Positions 30,773 to 39,937 of a stretch of DNA of 48,059 bases are shown here, piece by piece. Numbering within the stretch: position 1 is the stretch's first letter; each line of letters opens with the position of its first letter. Under the pieces are notes generated by a model. It worked only from the letters and a program-made list of their open reading frames with translations. It made no database searches and was not told the DNA's origin. This stretch comes from Rhodospirillales bacterium (lineage in GTDB: Bacteria; Pseudomonadota; Alphaproteobacteria; Acetobacterales; Acetobacteraceae). Both the position numbers and the translations under genes were made by a program. The DNA lies in assembly GCA_028869995.1 (NCBI GenBank), contig JAGWQN010000109.1, positions 1-48,059 on the forward strand. Reading direction: 5' to 3'.

Positions 30773-30980
30773 AGAGCCTCCTCCGACCGCACTTCTTGAT
30801 CGCGGCGGGCGCGCCGATGCAAGCCTCATCGTCGCGGGGCCGCCCTGCGGTAGGGGCGGTGCATCCTGCCGCGAGCGGGCAAGCGGCCTTCCGGCTGGGC
30901 GTCGGCCTGTCAGGGGCGCCCAAGCGCGCGCGCAAGCTCCGTGCGGCAGCGTGCATCGGGAAGTGGGCAGCGATCGCAGC

Positions 30981-31697
30981 TCAGGCGCCGAGATAGGCCT
31001 TCGTCAGGGCCTCGTTGGCCGCGAGCGAGGCGGCATCGCCCTTGAGCACGATGCGTCCGGTTTCCATGACGCATCCGTAATGAGCGAGCCGGAGTGCGGC
31101 GCGTGCATTCTGCTCGACCAGCAGGACCGTGGTGCCCGCCTCGTTGAGGCGGCGGATGGTTCGCATGATCTCCTGCACCAGGATCGGCGCCAGGCCCATG
31201 GAGGGTTCGTCGAGCAGCAGCAGCCGGGGCTTGGCCATCAGCGCGCGGGCAATCGCCAGCATCTGCTGTTCGCCGCCCGAAAGCAGGCTGGAATCGCGGT
31301 GCCGCCGCTCGGCGAGGATCGGGAACATCGCATACGCGGCCTCGCGTCGCCGGCGCCGCTCATCGGCGCTGAGCACGCAGAAGCCACCGAGATCGAGATT
31401 CTCCTCGATCGTCATGCCCTTGAAGATGCGCCGCCCCTCCGGCACGTGCACCAGGCCGAGCTGGGCGATCCGGTGCGCCGGCATGCGGGTGATGTCCTGG
31501 CCGGCGAACGTCACCTTGCCGCGCCGTGCCGGCACCAACCCCGAAATGGTGCGCAGGCTCGTGCTCTTACCCGCGCCATTGGCGCCCAGCAGGGCCACGA
31601 CCTGTCCCTCGCGCACCTCGAAGCCGATGCCGCGCAGGGCGTGGATCTGCCCGTAATAGGTTTCGACGTCCTGCAGCTGCAGCACCGCCTCGCTCAT
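30981..31697 (-). CDS. livF: Branched-chain amino acid ABC transporter ATP-binding protein LivF
   Basis: The second ATPase of a LIV-type importer, 238 residues. Walker A is GANGAGKST, the ABC signature LSGGEQQ and Walker [14 protein letters not shown], with a switch histidine region [18 protein letters not shown] is the usual LivF mark that distinguishes it from LivG. ATG 31697 overlaps the livG stop (ATGA). Last gene of the livJHMGF run. Confidence 0.96.
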   Translation of the reverse strand: MSEAVLQLQDVETYYGQIHALRGIGFEVREGQVVALLGANGAGKSTSLRTISGLVPARRGKVTFAGQDITRMPAHRIAQLGLVHVPEGRRIFKGMTIEENLDLGGFCVLSADERRRRREAAYAMFPILAERRHRDSSLLSGGEQQMLAIARALMAKPRLLLLDEPSMGLAPILVQEIMRTIRRLNEAGTTVLLVEQNARAALRLAHYGCVMETGRIVLKGDAASLAANEALTKAYLGA

Positions 31698-32479
31698 GCG
31701 GCTGCACTCGCGTCGTCGTCGTCGCGGCCGAGATAGGCTTCGATCACCAGGGGATCGTTCTGCACGCGCTCCGGCGTGCCCTCCGCGATCTTGCGGCCGT
31801 GGTCGAGGACGCCGATATGTTCGGAGACCTGCATGACCAGGCCCATGTCGTGCTCGATCAGGAGGATGGTGATCCCGAGTTCGTCGCGGATCCGCCGCAT
31901 CAGCGCGACCAGCTCCTCCTTCTCGCCCACGTTCAACCCGGCCGCCGGCTCGTCCAGCAGCAGCAGCCGAGGTTCGGTGGCCAGGGCGCGGGCCCATTCG
32001 ACACGTCGCTGATGGCCATAGGGAAGGGAGCCTGCGGTGCGGTCCGCGGCCTCGATGATGCCGACGAAGCCGAGCCAGTGGCGGGCCGCGGCGGCGATTT
32101 CCGCCTCCTCATGGCGGTGGCGCCTGGTTCCCAGCATCGCGTCGAGCGCGCTCGCGCCGGTGCGGCAATGGCGGCCTGCCATCACGTTTTCCGCCGCTGT
32201 CAGCTCCCGGAACAGGCGCAGGTTCTGGAACGTGCGCGCCAGTCCGAGCCGGGTGACGCGATGCGGCGCCAGCCCGTCGATGCGCGTGCCCCCGAGCGAG
32301 ATGCGTCCCGCCCGCGGCCGGTAGAAGCCCGTGAGGCAGTTGAAGACCGAGGTCTTGCCGGCGCCGTTGGGTCCGATCAGGCTGGTGATCGATCCGGCCT
32401 CGACGGCGAAGTCGAAGGCGCGCAGCACCTCGATGCCGCCGAAGCCGAGCGACAAGCCGGCGATGTCGAGCAGCGCCAT
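31694..32479 (-). CDS. livG: Branched-chain amino acid ABC transporter ATP-binding protein LivG
   Basis: The first ATPase of the importer, 261 residues. Walker A is GPNGAGKTS, followed by the LivG-typical [12 protein letters not shown]. The signature is replaced by [15 protein letters not shown], as usual in LivG, and Walker B is [12 protein letters not shown] with H-loop [12 protein letters not shown] short acidic tail ([11 protein letters not shown]) ends the protein. ATG 32479 lies 2 bp beyond the livM stop. Confidence 0.96.
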   Translation of the reverse strand: MALLDIAGLSLGFGGIEVLRAFDFAVEAGSITSLIGPNGAGKTSVFNCLTGFYRPRAGRISLGGTRIDGLAPHRVTRLGLARTFQNLRLFRELTAAENVMAGRHCRTGASALDAMLGTRRHRHEEAEIAAAARHWLGFVGIIEAADRTAGSLPYGHQRRVEWARALATEPRLLLLDEPAAGLNVGEKEELVALMRRIRDELGITILLIEHDMGLVMQVSEHIGVLDHGRKIAEGTPERVQNDPLVIEAYLGRDDDDASAAA

Positions 32480-32481
32480 CG

Positions 32482-33429
32482 TCAGCCCCAGCGCCAGCGC
32501 TCGGGCCAGATTCCGGCCGGGCGCAGCAGCATGATGAGCAACAGGGAGAGGGCGAAGACCAGCATGCGCATGGAGCCGATGTCGCGGAACACTTCCGGCG
32601 CAACCACCACCACAATGGCGCCGAGCATGACGCCGGGGATCTTGCCGCGTCCGCCCAGCACCACGCCGAGCAGGATCAGCAGGGACTGGTTGAAGTTGAA
32701 GGTCTCGGGCGCGATCGCCGTCATCTTCGCGGCGTAGAAGCACCCGCCGATGGAAGCGAAGATGGCGCCAAGCATATAGGCCGAAAGCTTGACGGCGGCA
32801 TGGTTGATGCCCATCGCCCGCGCGGCGTCCTCGTCGGAGCGGACGTATTTCCAAGCCCGTCCGATGCGCGAATTTTCGAGGCGGTGGCTTGCCGCGACGG
32901 CGAGCAGGGCCAGGGCCAGGAAGATATAGTAATAGCTTCCGATCGTATCGAGCTTGTAACCGAATAGATAAGGCCGGCTGATGCCCACCAGTCCGCTCGC
33001 CCCGCCGGTGACGGCGAGGTTGCGCACGGCGATGCGGACCATCTCACCGAAACCCAGCGTTACGATGGCGAGGTAGTCGCTGCGCAGCCGCAACGTCGGC
33101 CCACCGATGATCACGCCGGCGATCGAGGCGGCTATCACCGCAAGCGGCAGGCTGAACCAGAAGCTGAGGCCGAGCTTGAGGGTCACCAATCCCGCTGTAT
33201 AGGCGCCGACCGCGAAGAAGGCGGCGTAGCCCAGGTCGAGCAATCCGGCGAAGCCCACCACGATGTTGAGGCCGAGGCAGAGCAGCACGTAGAACCAGGC
33301 CTCGGACAGCACTTCGAGCGCATAGCCGTTCGCGAACAGCGGAATCGCGAGGGCGGCGAGGATCAACACGGCGCTCAGAACCATGCCGCGCGGCGAGCGG
33401 GCGGCACGAGCGGCGATCGCTGTGCTCAC
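32482..33429 (-). CDS. livM: Branched-chain amino acid ABC transporter permease LivM
   Basis: The 315-residue inner-membrane permease has about nine hydrophobic segments and the conserved GLNIVVGFAGLLDLGYAAFF and LRLRSDYLAIVTLGFGEMVR. The EAA-like loop for ATPase docking is GRAWKYVRSDEDAARAMGIN. GTG 33429 overlaps the livH stop as GTGA. Together with LivH it forms the translocation channel. Confidence 0.95.
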   Translation of the reverse strand: MSTAIAARAARSPRGMVLSAVLILAALAIPLFANGYALEVLSEAWFYVLLCLGLNIVVGFAGLLDLGYAAFFAVGAYTAGLVTLKLGLSFWFSLPLAVIAASIAGVIIGGPTLRLRSDYLAIVTLGFGEMVRIAVRNLAVTGGASGLVGISRPYLFGYKLDTIGSYYYIFLALALLAVAASHRLENSRIGRAWKYVRSDEDAARAMGINHAAVKLSAYMLGAIFASIGGCFYAAKMTAIAPETFNFNQSLLILLGVVLGGRGKIPGVMLGAIVVVVAPEVFRDIGSMRMLVFALSLLLIMLLRPAGIWPERWRWG

Positions 33430-34340
33430 ATCCGCTCCACTTCTGGCTTGCCCAGCAGCCCCGTCGGCCGGAACACCAGGAACAGGATCAGGAAGGCGAA
33501 TACGAAGACGTCCTTCCACTGACCGCCGATACCCGGGATCTGCGTGCCGAATGCCTCGAGGAGGCCGAGCAGGAGTCCGCCGAGCATCGCCCCGGGGATG
33601 TTGCCGATGCCGCCGATCACCGCCGCCGTGAACGCCTTCAGGCCGATCAGGAAGCCCATGAAGAAGTTGATGCTGCCGTAATAGACACCGGCCAGCACGC
33701 CCGACGCGGCGGCGAGGGCGGAACCGATGAAAAAGGTGAGGGCGATCGTGCGATTGACATCGATGCCCATGAGCCGGCACGCGTCCTGATCGATGGCGAT
33801 CGCGCGCATGGCCCGCCCGTAACGGGTGCGCGAGACGAACAACTCCAGCACCACCATCAGCACCACTGAGGTCCCGACCAGCACCATCTGCGTGTAGGTG
33901 ACGTGGACCAGTCCGAGGTCGATGCCGGCGAAGCCGAGATCGGTGCTGAAGGCGGTGAACTGTCCGCCGGTCGCTGCCAGCACCGTGTTCTCGAGAACCA
34001 TGGACACGGCAAGAGCCGTGATCAGGACTGAAAGTTTCGGCGCGTCCCGCAGCGGGCGGTAGGCGACGCGGTCGATCAGGACCCCGAGCAGGCCGACGGC
34101 GAGCATGCTGAGCAGGATCGAGGGTACGATTCCTGCCCAGCCCGCTCCGAGCCAGCCCGAGAACAGTGCCAGCGAGCCGAACCCGGCGAAGGCGCCGACC
34201 ATGTAGAGGTCGCCGTGCGCGAAGTTCAGCAGTTTGATGACGCCGTAGACCATCGAATAGCCGAGCGCCACCAGAGCGTAGAACGAGCCGAGGATCAGCC
34301 CGTTCGCCAGCTGCTGCAGAAAGATGGCTGTGAGCGACAT
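33426..34340 (-). CDS. livH: Branched-chain amino acid ABC transporter permease LivH
   Basis: The 304-residue permease shows the family opening LQQLANGLILGSFYALVALG and MVYGVIKLLNFAHGDLYMVGAF, several membrane helices, and the docking loop YGRAMRAIAIDQDACRLMGID. The start codon ATG 34340 lies inside one arm of a perfect 11-bp inverted repeat, so its initiation may be reduced relative to livJ. Distal genes livM, livG and livF follow with stop/start overlaps or 2-bp gaps. Confidence 0.96.
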   Translation of the reverse strand: MSLTAIFLQQLANGLILGSFYALVALGYSMVYGVIKLLNFAHGDLYMVGAFAGFGSLALFSGWLGAGWAGIVPSILLSMLAVGLLGVLIDRVAYRPLRDAPKLSVLITALAVSMVLENTVLAATGGQFTAFSTDLGFAGIDLGLVHVTYTQMVLVGTSVVLMVVLELFVSRTRYGRAMRAIAIDQDACRLMGIDVNRTIALTFFIGSALAAASGVLAGVYYGSINFFMGFLIGLKAFTAAVIGGIGNIPGAMLGGLLLGLLEAFGTQIPGIGGQWKDVFVFAFLILFLVFRPTGLLGKPEVERM

Positions 34341-34370
34341 CCCGTTTCAGGCTCCGATGCGGGATGTCGC
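34334..34370 (-). promoter_or_regulatory. livJ-livH intercistronic stem-loop covering the livH start codon
   Basis: GCGACATCCCG (34334-34344) and CGGGATGTCGC (34360-34370) are perfect reverse complements around a 15-nt loop. On the minus-strand transcript the second arm contains the ATG of livH and the loop contains its probable ribosome site (GGAG). It may lower translation of the membrane genes or protect the livJ mRNA 3' end. Confidence 0.7.
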
Positions 34371-34391
34371 GTTCAGGACCGCTGCCTCACC

Positions 34392-35561
34392 TCAGGGCAT
34401 CTTCGGCGCGCCGGGGCCGGTGTAGAGCGTCCACTTGCCACCCGCGCCCTGCAGCACGACGAAGTTGCTGCGTGCCAGGGTGTTCTTGGGCGTGAAGGTG
34501 ATCGGGCCGGCGACGCCCTTGAAGCCGTTCGTGCTCTTCAGCGCGGCGATGATCTTGGCCTTGTCGGTGCTGCCCGCGACCTGGATCGCGTGGGCCATCA
34601 GCATCATCCCGTCATAGGACAGCGTCGAGTAGGGGCCCGGCGCCTGGTGGAACTGCTTCCGGTAGTCGGCGGTGAAGGTTTTGGCCGAGGGCAGGAAGTT
34701 CGCCGTCGGGTTGGAGAAGCAGAAGACCCCATTGGCCGCGGCGCCGGCGAGCTGGAACAGCTTGGAGGAGTTGCTGCCGTCGCCGAGCGCGATCATGCCG
34801 CTGTAGCCGCCCTGGCGGAGCTGCTTGAGCAGCAGCGCGCCGTCTGCGTAGTAGGCGGTCCAGAACACGGCGTCCGGCTTGGCGGAGCGGATCTTGGTGA
34901 CCACGGCCGAGAAATCCTGCTCGCCCTTGCTCACCACCTCGTAGTCAACGACCTTGTCGCCCATCTTCTCCCAGGCGGCGCGTGTCAGCCGCGCGAGGTC
35001 CGCGGAATACGCATCGCCCTCGTTGATGATGGCGATGGTCTTGATCCCCTTCGCCTTGAACAGGTCGACCGCGGTTTTCACCTGGTCATAGCCGGTCGAG
35101 TTGACCATGAAGGCGTTGCCGGGATTGGCGCCGATCAGCGCGGTCGAATTGGACGCGGTGATGACGAACGGCACGTGCGCGTCGCCGTAGATCTTCAGCG
35201 TCGGCAGCGTCGCACCCGAGCAATAGCCGCCGACCACGCCGGTGACACCTTGGGAGACCAGCTTGCTGGCGGCGTTCACCGCCGCCTGGGGGTCGCACGC
35301 GCTGTCGCCCGGCACGATGCTGATTTTGTCGCCGAGCACGCCGCCCTTGGCGTTGATCTGATCCGCGGCCATGCGGATGGCGTTCAGCATGTCGATGCCG
35401 TAGGGCGCCTCGGAGCCGCTGGTCGGCACCTGCGCACCGATCTGGATCGTCGCCGCCTGCGCTGGCATCGTGCCGGCGACGCCGAGGCCCATTGCCAACG
35501 CGACAACGGCGGCAGCAACGCCCCCTGTCCGCACGACGCGTTTTGTGGTGCCGATGGTCAT
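34392..35561 (-). CDS. livJ: Branched-chain amino acid ABC transporter substrate-binding protein
   Basis: A periplasmic type I binding protein of 389 residues with a signal peptide (1-36, cleavage near PAQA-A). The mature domain carries IGAQVPTSGSEAPYGIDMLN, GVTGVVGGYCSGATLPTLKI and VPFVITASNS, the usual ligand-pocket segments. The LIV family also binds amides, urea and aromatic compounds, so the ligand is uncertain. ATG 35561 follows GGAGA. It is the promoter-proximal gene of the transporter; TATGAT at 35649-35644 could be its -10 box. Confidence 0.93.
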   Translation of the reverse strand: MTIGTTKRVVRTGGVAAAVVALAMGLGVAGTMPAQAATIQIGAQVPTSGSEAPYGIDMLNAIRMAADQINAKGGVLGDKISIVPGDSACDPQAAVNAASKLVSQGVTGVVGGYCSGATLPTLKIYGDAHVPFVITASNSTALIGANPGNAFMVNSTGYDQVKTAVDLFKAKGIKTIAIINEGDAYSADLARLTRAAWEKMGDKVVDYEVVSKGEQDFSAVVTKIRSAKPDAVFWTAYYADGALLLKQLRQGGYSGMIALGDGSNSSKLFQLAGAAANGVFCFSNPTANFLPSAKTFTADYRKQFHQAPGPYSTLSYDGMMLMAHAIQVAGSTDKAKIIAALKSTNGFKGVAGPITFTPKNTLARSNFVVLQGAGGKWTLYTGPGAPKMP

Positions 35562-35704
35562 GATTTTCTCCCTGTTCCCCCGGTTCGAGCGATGCCGGTC
35601 TTCGGTTTTGCGCGCCCTCTTGGCCCGGCATCTCGCAAGAACGATCATAAGAGCGTGGATAGAGACAAATGCCAACCCCCCAAGGCGGCCCGTGATCCGG
35701 GGAA

Positions 35705-35733
35705 TTGCCGCCACCCTCCGCCTGCCGCACACT
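35705..35733 (+). promoter_or_regulatory. Candidate promoter of the SapC-family gene, leaderless spacing
   Basis: TTGCCG (35705-35710), 17-nt spacer, CACACT (35728-35733), then 6 nt to the ATG at 35740 without a Shine-Dalgarno. The -10 match is weak. Confidence 0.35.
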
Positions 35734-35739
35734 TGATCG

Positions 35740-36594
35740 ATGTCCGAGCTTAAGCCGCCCGCGCCCGTCTCCCCGCTCGCTGCTGGCCCCGCGCAGCCGG
35801 TGCCGTCGCGCCCCACCCTGCCGCTGTTCTTCCGCAGCATGGAGCCGATCGCCCCCGAGCGGCATGGCGGCCTGCGGCTCGATCGCCAGTCCGGTTATGC
35901 GTTTGCCGCGCCGAGCCCCACCTTGCCCCTCGGGCTCGGCGAGTTCGAGTCCGCCTCGCGCCACTATCCCATCCTGTTCAGCGCCGGAGCGGCGCCGACG
36001 CCGGTGGTGCTGATGGGCCTGGCCGAAACCGGCAACCTGTTCATCCTGCCGGACGGCGCCTGGCGGCCGGACGCCTACATTCCCGCCTATCTGCGTGCCT
36101 ATCCCTTCGTCCACGTCGAGGACCGCGGGCGCAACACCTCCTTTGTCGGGATCGATGCGACCGCCTCGTGCCTGCACACCGGCAAGGGCGCGGCGCTGTT
36201 CGAGGACGGGCGACCATCGGCCGCTCTCATCGAGGCGATCAATTTCTGCAATGCCGTCCGCGACAACCTTGCCGCCGCCGCCGCCTTCGGCCGCGCCATG
36301 GAGGCGGCGGGCCTGCTGCGCGAGGAAGAGGCCACCATCCGCTACACCGGCGGCGGCAGCGGGCATGTGCGCGGCTTCAAGGTGCTGCAGGCCGAGCGCC
36401 TCGATGCGGTCGACGACGAGACCTTCCTCGACTGGCGCCGCCGCGGCTGGATCGGCCCGATCTACGCTCATCTCAACTCGGCGGGCCGCTGGGCGCGGCT
36501 GATGGAGCTCGCCGCCCGGCAACCGCAGGCGGCCGCCGTTCCGGCTTCGCAATCCGCGATGCCGCCGCACCAGGAGGCGCAAACCCAACCATGA
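35740..36594 (+). CDS. SapC family protein
   Basis: The 284-residue protein matches the SapC family by the stretch SASRHYPILFSAGAAPTPVV, then NLFILPDGAWRPDAYIPAY and LRAYPFVHVED. SapC was named after S-layer-linked genes, but its molecular role is not established. No signal peptide is seen. The N-terminus (1-35) is Pro/Ala-rich and the C-terminus Gln/Pro-rich. Its stop overlaps the next ATG (ATGA), so it is coupled to the ureohydrolase. It is divergent from livJ. Confidence 0.82.
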   Translation: MSELKPPAPVSPLAAGPAQPVPSRPTLPLFFRSMEPIAPERHGGLRLDRQSGYAFAAPSPTLPLGLGEFESASRHYPILFSAGAAPTPVVLMGLAETGNLFILPDGAWRPDAYIPAYLRAYPFVHVEDRGRNTSFVGIDATASCLHTGKGAALFEDGRPSAALIEAINFCNAVRDNLAAAAAFGRAMEAAGLLREEEATIRYTGGGSGHVRGFKVLQAERLDAVDDETFLDWRRRGWIGPIYAHLNSAGRWARLMELAARQPQAAAVPASQSAMPPHQEAQTQP

Positions 36595-37628
36595 CCCCGG
36601 CTCAACTGGCTGATCTGCGAGCGCGCTTCGCCGGCCGCGACCGTGCCACCGAGGCGGTGGACGATCCCGCCTTTCGCCGCGCCTTCGAGTTGTCAGCCGG
36701 GCGCGGCGCGGCCCGGCCCGGCGGCAAGCCCTATGCGGGCATCCCGACCCTGCTCGGTGCGCCGGCACGCCCGGACGGCGACATCGCCGGGCTCGAGGTC
36801 GCCTTGTTCGGCGTGCCGATGGATCTCGGCGTCACCAACCGCGCCGGCAGCCGGCTTGGCCCGCGCGCCATCCGCAACGTCGAGCGCATCGGCCCTTATC
36901 ATCATGTCCACCGGCTCGCCCCTGTCGGCGAGCTCGCCTGCGCCGATATCGGCGATGTGCCGTTGCGCAGCCGTTACAGCCTCGAGCAGTCGATGGAGGA
37001 CATCGAGTCCTTCGTGGACCGCCTGCGCCGCGCCCGGGTGCGCCCGCTCGCGATCGGCGGCGACCACTCGATCTCGTACCCGATCCTGCGCGCGCTCGGC
37101 CGCGAGCGCCCGCTCGGCATGGTGCACATCGATGCGCACTGCGATACGTCGGGGCTCCTCGAAGGCAGCCGCTTCCACCACGGCGGACCGTTCCGTCAGG
37201 CCGTCCTCGATGGCGTTCTGGATCCGCAACGAACGATCCAGATCGGCATCCGCGGCTCGGCCGAGATGCTCTATGAGTTCTCCTATGTCTCCGGCATGAC
37301 CGTGATCCACGCCGAGGAGGTCGATACGCTGGGCATCCCGGCGATCGTCGCGCGGGCCCGCGCGGTCGTCGGCGACGCGCCGTTCTACCTCAGCTTCGAC
37401 ATCGACAGCCTGGATCCGGCCTTTGCGCCGGGCACCGGCACGCCCGAAGTCGGCGGACTGACGCCGCGCGAGGCGCTGGCCATCCTGCGCGGGCTGGCGG
37501 GGCTGGAGCTGGCGGGCGGCGACGTGGTCGAAGTCGCGCCGCCCTATGACGCCAATACCGTCACGGCGCAGCTCGGCGCGGCCATCGCCTTCGAGATCCT
37601 CGCGCTCATGGCGCTGCGGCGTCCCTGA
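36591..37628 (+). CDS. speB: Agmatinase-family ureohydrolase
   Basis: The 345-residue enzyme has the di-manganese ureohydrolase motifs AIGGDHSI (His159), HIDAHCDTS (Asp181, His183, Asp185) and SFDIDSLDPAFAPGTGTPE. It would remove urea from agmatine or another guanidino compound; guanidinobutyrase or a related amidinohydrolase is equally possible. A 60-residue N-terminal segment makes it slightly longer than E. coli SpeB. ATG 36591 overlaps the SapC stop, with CAGGAGG about 14 nt upstream. Confidence 0.9.
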   Translation: MTPAQLADLRARFAGRDRATEAVDDPAFRRAFELSAGRGAARPGGKPYAGIPTLLGAPARPDGDIAGLEVALFGVPMDLGVTNRAGSRLGPRAIRNVERIGPYHHVHRLAPVGELACADIGDVPLRSRYSLEQSMEDIESFVDRLRRARVRPLAIGGDHSISYPILRALGRERPLGMVHIDAHCDTSGLLEGSRFHHGGPFRQAVLDGVLDPQRTIQIGIRGSAEMLYEFSYVSGMTVIHAEEVDTLGIPAIVARARAVVGDAPFYLSFDIDSLDPAFAPGTGTPEVGGLTPREALAILRGLAGLELAGGDVVEVAPPYDANTVTAQLGAAIAFEILALMALRRP

Positions 37629-37691
37629 TGGCGGCAGGCCACGTCGCGGGCCGCCGCGCTGCCGGCGCGCTGTTGCATTTCGATACAAAGC

Positions 37692-37716
37692 GGACATCAT
37701 CAGCTTACGGGTGTCC
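37692..37716 (+). promoter_or_regulatory. Imperfect inverted repeat upstream of the TetR gene
   Basis: GGACA (37692-37696) and TGTCC (37712-37716) flank a 15-nt spacer within the 165-bp leader. TTGCAT just upstream could be a -35 box. A TetR operator is possible but unproven. Confidence 0.35.
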
Positions 37717-37793
37717 ATAAGCCTTTTGTGTTCGAGTCGGCCGGCAGCCGGGGTTCCCGCAGGCCCAAGCAACAAGAGAGGGGATCGCCGCCC

Positions 37794-38480
37794 ATGCCCA
37801 GCCCCCGCGGCGCCATGTCCGCCCGGCTTCGCCCGCCTCCCGCCACCGGCGAGCGGCGCCGCAGGCAGCGCCGCGGCCGGCCGCCGCGCGCCGTCGCCGT
37901 GGCGCTGACGTCCCAGATTGTCGAGGCGGCGATGCGCTGCTTCCTCGACGACGGTTATGCGGCCACCAGCCTCGAGCGTGTGGCCGCACTGGCCGGTGTC
38001 TCGAAACGCACGCTCTACGCTCGCTTCCGCGACAAGCCGGCGCTGTTCGGGGCCGCGGTGGCCGCCCTCATCGAACGCTGGCGCGCCCGCTACCCAGAGC
38101 CCGCCGCGATCGCCCGCGACCTCGCGTCGGCGCTCGACGCGGCCGGCGCCCAGATGCAGGAGGCCGGCCTCTCGCCCGACGGGCTCGCGCTGTTCCGCCT
38201 GCTTGTCGCCGAGGGGCCGCGGGTGCCCAACCTGCCCGGCATCCTCGACGCCGCCGGCGCCGGAGTCGGCGTCGAGCGTGTGGCCGCGTTGCTGACGGAG
38301 CACGGGGTCGCCGAGCCGATGGTGCTGGCGGAGCAGTTCAAGCGCCTGGCGATTACCGAGCCGCAGATGCGCGCCCTCGGCCTCGGTGCGCCGATGGACG
38401 CGCCGGCGCGCGCCATCTGCCTGCGCCGCGCTGTCACGACGATCCTGGCCGCCGCCGACGCGCGGCAACCTGGCGCCTGA
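37794..38480 (+). CDS. TetR/AcrR family transcriptional regulator
   Basis: The 228-residue regulator has an Arg-rich N-terminal tail (about residues 18-35: RRRRQRRGRPPR) and then the TetR helix-turn-helix IVEAAMRCFLDDGYAATSLE plus VSKRTLYARFRDKPALF. The ligand domain is all-helical and of unknown specificity, with a C-terminal TetR-type segment. ATG 37794 follows GAGAGGGG. It is on the same strand as the agmatinase but separated by 165 bp, so it may have its own promoter. Confidence 0.92.
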   Translation: MPSPRGAMSARLRPPPATGERRRRQRRGRPPRAVAVALTSQIVEAAMRCFLDDGYAATSLERVAALAGVSKRTLYARFRDKPALFGAAVAALIERWRARYPEPAAIARDLASALDAAGAQMQEAGLSPDGLALFRLLVAEGPRVPNLPGILDAAGAGVGVERVAALLTEHGVAEPMVLAEQFKRLAITEPQMRALGLGAPMDAPARAICLRRAVTTILAAADARQPGA

Positions 38481-38547
38481 GAGCGGGCGCTCGCTCGACC
38501 CGGGGCCTGTCGCCGGAGCCCATGCGCCGGGCGCCGATGTCCTGGCC

Positions 38548-38586
38548 GCGCCAACCCGTCGCGCCAACCCGTCGCGCCAACCCGTC
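38548..38586 (+). repeat. Three perfect 13-bp tandem repeats
   Basis: GCGCCAACCCGTC occurs three times head to tail (38548-38560, 38561-38573, 38574-38586) in the 170-bp gap between the TetR gene and rsmB. A short inverted repeat CGGCAAGG/CCTTGCCG (38605-38621) follows. Confidence 0.9.
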
Positions 38587-38650
38587 GCCTGGGCGCGACC
38601 GGAGCGGCAAGGCCCTTGCCGGCGCCGCGCGGCGGCGTCATCACCGCGCG

Positions 38651-39937
38651 ATGCCGACACCGAGCCCTCCGGCGCCTCGCTTCGCGCGGCCCGACCGCGC
38701 CCCGGACGACCCCACGCGCGAGGCAGCGTTCGCGCTGCTTTCGGCGGTGCTGGACCGTCGCCGCCCGCTCGACGACGCGCTCGATGCCCTGCCGCCGATG
38801 GAGGCGCGAGACCGCGCCGCCGGCCACCGGCTGGCGGCCGCGACCTTGCGCCGGCTCGGCACGCTGGATGCCGCTCTGGATCAGCACCTGCGTCATGCGC
38901 CGCCGGAGGGGGTGCGCCATGTGCTGCGTCTCGGCGCCGCCTCGCTGCTGGTGCTGGGTGACAAGCCGCACGCCGCTGTCTCCACCGCCGTTGCCTTGGC
39001 GCGCAGGCGGGGCTTCGCGCCCCTCGCTGGCCTGGTAAATGCCGTGTTGCGGCGGCTCGCCGCGACGCCCGAGGTGCTCACCGGCCTCGACGGGCCGCGC
39101 CTCGACACCCCGGCCTGGCTCTGGGCGAGCTGGGGGCAGGAGGCCCGCGCCATTGCCGAGGCGCACGCGCAGGAAGCTCCGCTCGACCTGACGCTCAAGC
39201 CCGGCAGCGCCCCCATCCCCGGCGCCGAGGTGCTGCCGACGGGAAGCCTTCGCCTGCCCGCCGGCACTGCCGTGGCGACGCAGCCGGGCTTTGCCGAGGG
39301 CGCCTTCTGGGTGCAGGACGCCGCTGCCGCCCTACCCGCGCGGCTGCTCGCCCCGCGTCCCGGCGAGCGCATCGCCGACCTCTGCGCCGCGCCCGGCGGG
39401 AAGACCATGCAGCTCGCCGCCGCCGGTGCGGCGGTGATCGCGGTCGATCGAGACCAGGCCCGCCTGGCGCGGGTCGCCGAGAATCTGGGCCGGACCCGGC
39501 TCGCGGCCACGCTCGTCGCCGCTGATGCCCGCTCCTGGACGCCCGAAACGCCGCTCGACGCCGTGCTGCTCGATGCACCCTGCAGCGCGACGGGCACGAT
39601 CCGCCGCCATCCGGATATTCCCCACCTGCGCCGCCCGCGCGACGTCGCGGCGCTCACCGCGACCCAGGATCAGCTGCTCGACGCCGCCTGCCGCGTGCTG
39701 CGCCCCGGCGGGCGGCTCGTCTATGCCGTCTGCTCGCTGCAGCCGGAGGAGGGGGCGGCACGGATCGCGGCCGCCCTGGCCCGCCTGCCGCTGCGCCCCG
39801 AGCCATTCACGGCGGCGGAGCTCGCTGCCATCCCCGAGGCCCGCACGCCGCAGGGGGATCTGCGCACCACCCCCGCGCTCTGGCCCGGGCGTGGCGGCAT
39901 GGACGGCTTCTTCGCCGCGCGCCTGACCCGCCTCTGA
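38651..39937 (+). CDS. rsmB: 16S rRNA (cytosine-C5) methyltransferase RsmB-like
   Basis: RsmB methylates C967 of 16S rRNA. The 428-residue protein has an N-terminal NusB-like helical domain (TREAAFALLSAVLDRRRPLD through about residue 140) and a C-terminal SAM methyltransferase. The latter has LCAAPGGKTMQLA (SAM loop), DAPCSATGTIRRHPDI (motif IV, catalytic Cys) and YAVCSLQPEEG (motif VI, second Cys). ATG 38651 starts just before the conserved domain; in-frame sequence upstream is repeat-rich and not conserved. Confidence 0.92.
   Translation: MPTPSPPAPRFARPDRAPDDPTREAAFALLSAVLDRRRPLDDALDALPPMEARDRAAGHRLAAATLRRLGTLDAALDQHLRHAPPEGVRHVLRLGAASLLVLGDKPHAAVSTAVALARRRGFAPLAGLVNAVLRRLAATPEVLTGLDGPRLDTPAWLWASWGQEARAIAEAHAQEAPLDLTLKPGSAPIPGAEVLPTGSLRLPAGTAVATQPGFAEGAFWVQDAAAALPARLLAPRPGERIADLCAAPGGKTMQLAAAGAAVIAVDRDQARLARVAENLGRTRLAATLVAADARSWTPETPLDAVLLDAPCSATGTIRRHPDIPHLRRPRDVAALTATQDQLLDAACRVLRPGGRLVYAVCSLQPEEGAARIAAALARLPLRPEPFTAAELAAIPEARTPQGDLRTTPALWPGRGGMDGFFAARLTRL

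Noticed and set aside
38548-38586. Tandem repeats as a CRISPR array
   Set aside because: The 13-bp units are directly adjacent with no spacers, and no cas genes are present.
36693-38660. 655-residue minus-strand open frame
   Set aside because: Antisense to agmatinase and the TetR gene, both supported by catalytic or helix-turn-helix motifs.
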